Positions 51,752-54,239 of a DNA stretch of 54,239 bases are shown piece by piece (the stretch's first letter is position 1; every line of letters begins with the position of its first letter). The notes under the pieces were generated by a model that had not been told where the DNA came from, did not search any database, and saw only the letters and a list, made by a program, of their open reading frames with translations. A program made the position numbers and the translations under genes. Origin of the DNA: CAJXZP01 sp049606935. Its GTDB lineage: Bacteria; Bacteroidota; Bacteroidia; Flavobacteriales_G; Salibacteraceae. Where the stretch lies: contig JBMYWA010000005.1 of assembly GCA_049606935.1 (NCBI GenBank), forward strand, positions 1 to 54,239. Reading direction: 5' to 3'.

Positions 51752-54239
51752 GTGAGAGCATCATTTATTTATTTTTTTCTAGGATTATTATTGATTTCAA
51801 ATTCAGCTTATACCCAAAAGTATAACTGGATGAAGACATTCACTCCTTCAAGCTTTAATAGTCAAGGTCAATTTGTTAAGGCAAATGGCAATAACGTTAT
51901 TGTTGCTGGACTGTTTCAAAATTCAATCAACTTTGGTTCAACTGTTTTAACCAATCAAAATAACATTACCAGTATATATGTTGCGAATTATGACACTACT
52001 GGGGTTTTAAAATGGGCTATTAACGGTGGGTCTGTAAGTAACAGCGAAGGCATTGATGGATTAGATATTGATGATCATGGAAATATTTATATTATTGGAT
52101 CTTTTGTTAATTCAACCAATTGGGGAACTTTAACTTTAAATACTCAAAATACATCTACTTCTTTGTTTAACACAGAAGGATTTATTGTAAAATTAGATTC
52201 ATTGGGTGTACCTAGTTGGATCGAAGGGTTTTACAATCCAACCAATCCGTTATCCAGTAATGTACTGCAACAAATTTCTATTGCCGACAGTAGTATTTAT
52301 GTTTTAGGTAGTTTATTTCAGGAAATAAGGGTAACCAATTCTACTCTTAAAGTTTTGCAATCTAACCAAACACCCACTAGTAATATTTTCATTTCTAAGT
52401 TTAATTTGAATGGACAGTTATTATTGTTGGATACGGCAATTTCTACAACAAACACCATTTCGACTGAAATTTCTGGACTTGAAGCAATTAATGATAGTTC
52501 CTATTACCTGTCTGGGACCTTTAGCGCTGGCTATAATTTTGGTGCAAACAACAAAACATTTTCTAATCCTAATTCAAGTTTCGCTTTTGTTATTGCTAAA
52601 TACACCGGTTCAAATTGCGATTGGTTAAAGAATTCTACTGCTAGTTCCGGAACTTTTGGAAACTATCGTGTTCGGATTGAAATTTCCAAAACCAATGAGT
52701 TATGGTTTGCGGGTAGTTATAGAGGAAACTTCAGCTTTTTAGGACAAAATTTTGCTACCGCATCATTTTTTGATTTTGAGTGGTTTTATGGAAAATTAAA
52801 TTCATCAGGAGGGCTAGTTGATATGAATAGCTTTGTTTCTAATAGTACGGATGTTCAAAGCATTACCGAAAACAATAAAAATGATTTGTTAATCCTGGGG
52901 TCGTTTACAGATAGTGTTGAAATAAATGGAAACTTACGCTACTCTCAAGGTTCATCAGACTTATTATTGGTATCCATTGATTCTAGCTACGCCATTAATT
53001 GGTTTCAAACCGGGGGTGGGGCTAATGCTGATTTTGGTTTGGGAATTACCTCAAGTAATTCTTCAAATGCGTATGCAATATCAACATATCAAGGTTTATC
53101 GCAATTCGGATCTACTTTTCAATCCAGCCCTAACAGTCAAACTTCTTCTTTGTTATTTAAAATAGGCGATTGCGGCAGTAATCAAACACCCATTAATTTC
53201 TCTGGAGATACCAACCTTTGTTTAGGTGAATCTGTAAGAATAATTGCGGCACCTAACGCGCCTTCCACTTTCCAATGGTTACGAGATAGTGTTATTCTAG
53301 CTGGAGAAATTTATAGAGATTTATCTATTAATAATTCTGGTAATTATCAAGTTATTGTGAACGGAAGCGGTTGTGCTGATACTTCCAGAGTTATTCCAGT
53401 AAACGTAGACTCCCTTCCTAATGTTGGTTTAACATTGGTAGATACCATTTGTAGTTCTGCTTCACCAATTACGCTGCAAGGAGGTACTCCTCTAGGTGGT
53501 ATTTACTCGGGAAATGGAGTGATTTCTGATTCAATTTTTAACCCGGCTTTAGCTGGTATTGGCAATACCACTATTATGTATAAATACTCCAATGGTGGTT
53601 GTGCAGATTCTTCCATTTCAAATATTTATATCCAGCCAGCTCCCACTATATTCTTTTCTATTCCGTCTAGTATTTGCTTTAATTCCAATCCAATTCCGCT
53701 AAATATTGCCTTTCCACTAGGGGGAACTTTTACAGGCCCTGGAGTTACTGGAAACCAATTTGACCCTGCGCTAACAAATGGAGGGTTGAACTCAATAACC
53801 TATACCTTTTCCGATGTAAATGGGTGTACTTCCTCCACTACACAAAATATTCAAGTAGATACATTCCAAACATCCACATTTTCTGTTATTGCTGATTTAT
53901 GCATAAATAACGGCATGTATTCTTTAACAGAAGGACAACCTTCTGGAGGGGTTTATAGTGGAATTGGAGTTGTAAACGCTCAATTTGATCCTATGGTAAG
54001 TGGAATAGGTAGCCATACATTATCCTATATTAATTCCAATCAATGTGGAAATGACACCTCTTTTCAAACAATTACAGTTCAAGATACGCCTGTAGTTAAC
54101 CTTCCTGTTTTCGCAAGCGTCTGTGCGGATGCGCCCCCAATTAAATTAAGTTCAGGAACGCCAAGCGGAGGTATTTATAGTGGTATTGGAGTTACTAACG
54201 GCACCTTTAACCCTTCGGTTTCTGGCGTGGGTACTTTCA
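51752..54239 (+). CDS. large secreted repeat protein, 5' part only (runs off the window)
   Basis: The 829 codons seen have no stop. Start is GTG 51752, which gives a signal peptide (RASFIYFFLGLLLISNSAYTQ); no in-frame ATG fits. Residues ~30-480 hold repeated strands of the type IYIIGSF, YVLGSL, YLSGTF, LWFAGS and LLILGSF, like a beta-propeller (SBBP-type). An Ig-like domain with paired Cys covers about 485-555. Then four tandem units of ~75 residues each begin with a Cys and carry GG-x-YSG-x-GV-x-F-P (GGIYSGNGV, GGTFTGPGV, GGVYSGIGV, GGIYSGIGV). It is a likely type IX secretion surface protein. The C-terminal sorting signal lies beyond the window. Confidence 0.82.
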   Translation, partial: MRASFIYFFLGLLLISNSAYTQKYNWMKTFTPSSFNSQGQFVKANGNNVIVAGLFQNSINFGSTVLTNQNNITSIYVANYDTTGVLKWAINGGSVSNSEGIDGLDIDDHGNIYIIGSFVNSTNWGTLTLNTQNTSTSLFNTEGFIVKLDSLGVPSWIEGFYNPTNPLSSNVLQQISIADSSIYVLGSLFQEIRVTNSTLKVLQSNQTPTSNIFISKFNLNGQLLLLDTAISTTNTISTEISGLEAINDSSYYLSGTFSAGYNFGANNKTFSNPNSSFAFVIAKYTGSNCDWLKNSTASSGTFGNYRVRIEISKTNELWFAGSYRGNFSFLGQNFATASFFDFEWFYGKLNSSGGLVDMNSFVSNSTDVQSITENNKNDLLILGSFTDSVEINGNLRYSQGSSDLLLVSIDSSYAINWFQTGGGANADFGLGITSSNSSNAYAISTYQGLSQFGSTFQSSPNSQTSSLLFKIGDCGSNQTPINFSGDTNLCLGESVRIIAAPNAPSTFQWLRDSVILAGEIYRDLSINNSGNYQVIVNGSGCADTSRVIPVNVDSLPNVGLTLVDTICSSASPITLQGGTPLGGIYSGNGVISDSIFNPALAGIGNTTIMYKYSNGGCADSSISNIYIQPAPTIFFSIPSSICFNSNPIPLNIAFPLGGTFTGPGVTGNQFDPALTNGGLNSITYTFSDVNGCTSSTTQNIQVDTFQTSTFSVIADLCINNGMYSLTEGQPSGGVYSGIGVVNAQFDPMVSGIGSHTLSYINSNQCGNDTSFQTITVQDTPVVNLPVFASVCADAPPIKLSSGTPSGGIYSGIGVTNGTFNPSVSGVGTF

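Noticed and set aside
51723..51755. Ten-codon leader peptide before the terminal adhesin
   Set aside because: ATG to TGA overlaps the GTG start region, but so short a frame is expected by chance in AT-rich DNA.

Overview
The window is a compact, AT-rich stretch of a Bacteroidota chromosome, most like a marine Flavobacteriales member. The evidence is a gliding-motility pair (gldF, gldG) just upstream of dnaN, a PorP/SprF protein beside a secreted protein with a gliding-type C-terminal domain, a fused ResB-CcsA cytochrome c assembly protein, an S46 dipeptidyl-peptidase, a TonB-dependent receptor, and start sites that lack Shine-Dalgarno sequences but carry the Bacteroidota -7 box TAnnTTTG upstream. 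Nothing seen looks like a plasmid, phage, insertion sequence, CRISPR array, tRNA or rRNA.

Layout. 1-3.6 kb: 2-oxoacid:ferredoxin oxidoreductase (korA-korB, minus strand) divergent from a 2[4Fe-4S] ferredoxin. 3.7-8.1 kb: a plus-strand membrane/lipid cluster (BASS-type transporter, PlsC-like acyltransferase, patatin fused to an outer-membrane barrel). 8.1-10.8 kb: a carboxypeptidase-regulatory-like protein (minus), a small membrane TPR protein and lysA. 10.9-13.6 kb: a type IX secretion unit (PKD protein with gliding-type C-terminus, then PorP/SprF). 13.7-18.2 kb: acyl-CoA reductase, two hypothetical genes, then purC and phoH. 18.4-24.7 kb: SAM hydroxide adenosyltransferase, a monooxygenase-like protein, a PID-CTERM-like mini-protein, gldF, gldG, a DUF4340 protein and dnaN. 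24.6-28 kb: rhomboid protease, SixA-like phosphatase, exported C1 peptidase, DUF2797 protein. 28-32.2 kb: TonB-dependent receptor, DUF1232 protein, GT2 glycosyltransferase, ftsE-like ATPase. 32.4-39.5 kb: a giant TPR protein, an outer-membrane barrel and gyrB. 39.6-47.4 kb (minus): TonB-C/MORN protein, HExxH lipoprotein, acyltransferase, ResB-CcsA, glpK and a DUF4442 protein. 47.5-54.2 kb: S46 peptidase, alpha/beta hydrolase divergent from a TetR regulator, and the first 829 codons of a large secreted repeat protein that leaves the window.

Functionally most of this is conserved housekeeping (DNA replication and topology, purine and lysine synthesis, cytochrome c maturation, 2-oxoacid oxidation) mixed with the cell-envelope and surface machinery of a gliding, protein-degrading heterotroph. 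The features most worth checking are non-coding: two TAnnTTTG boxes placed exactly back to back between divergent genes (14711-14726), a perfect 32-bp palindrome that encodes the end of purC (16258-16289), 10-bp inverted repeats just upstream of lysA and upstream of gyrB, a 21-bp-period direct repeat between the TetR gene and its neighbour, and alternative hairpins in the TonB-receptor leader. Protein oddities are an M1-like lipoprotein metallopeptidase with a shortened zinc-ligand spacing, an acyltransferase with HX4E/FPQ in place of HX4D/FPEG, and a gene remnant converging on the TetR gene. I did not find a clear, wholly new multi-gene system.
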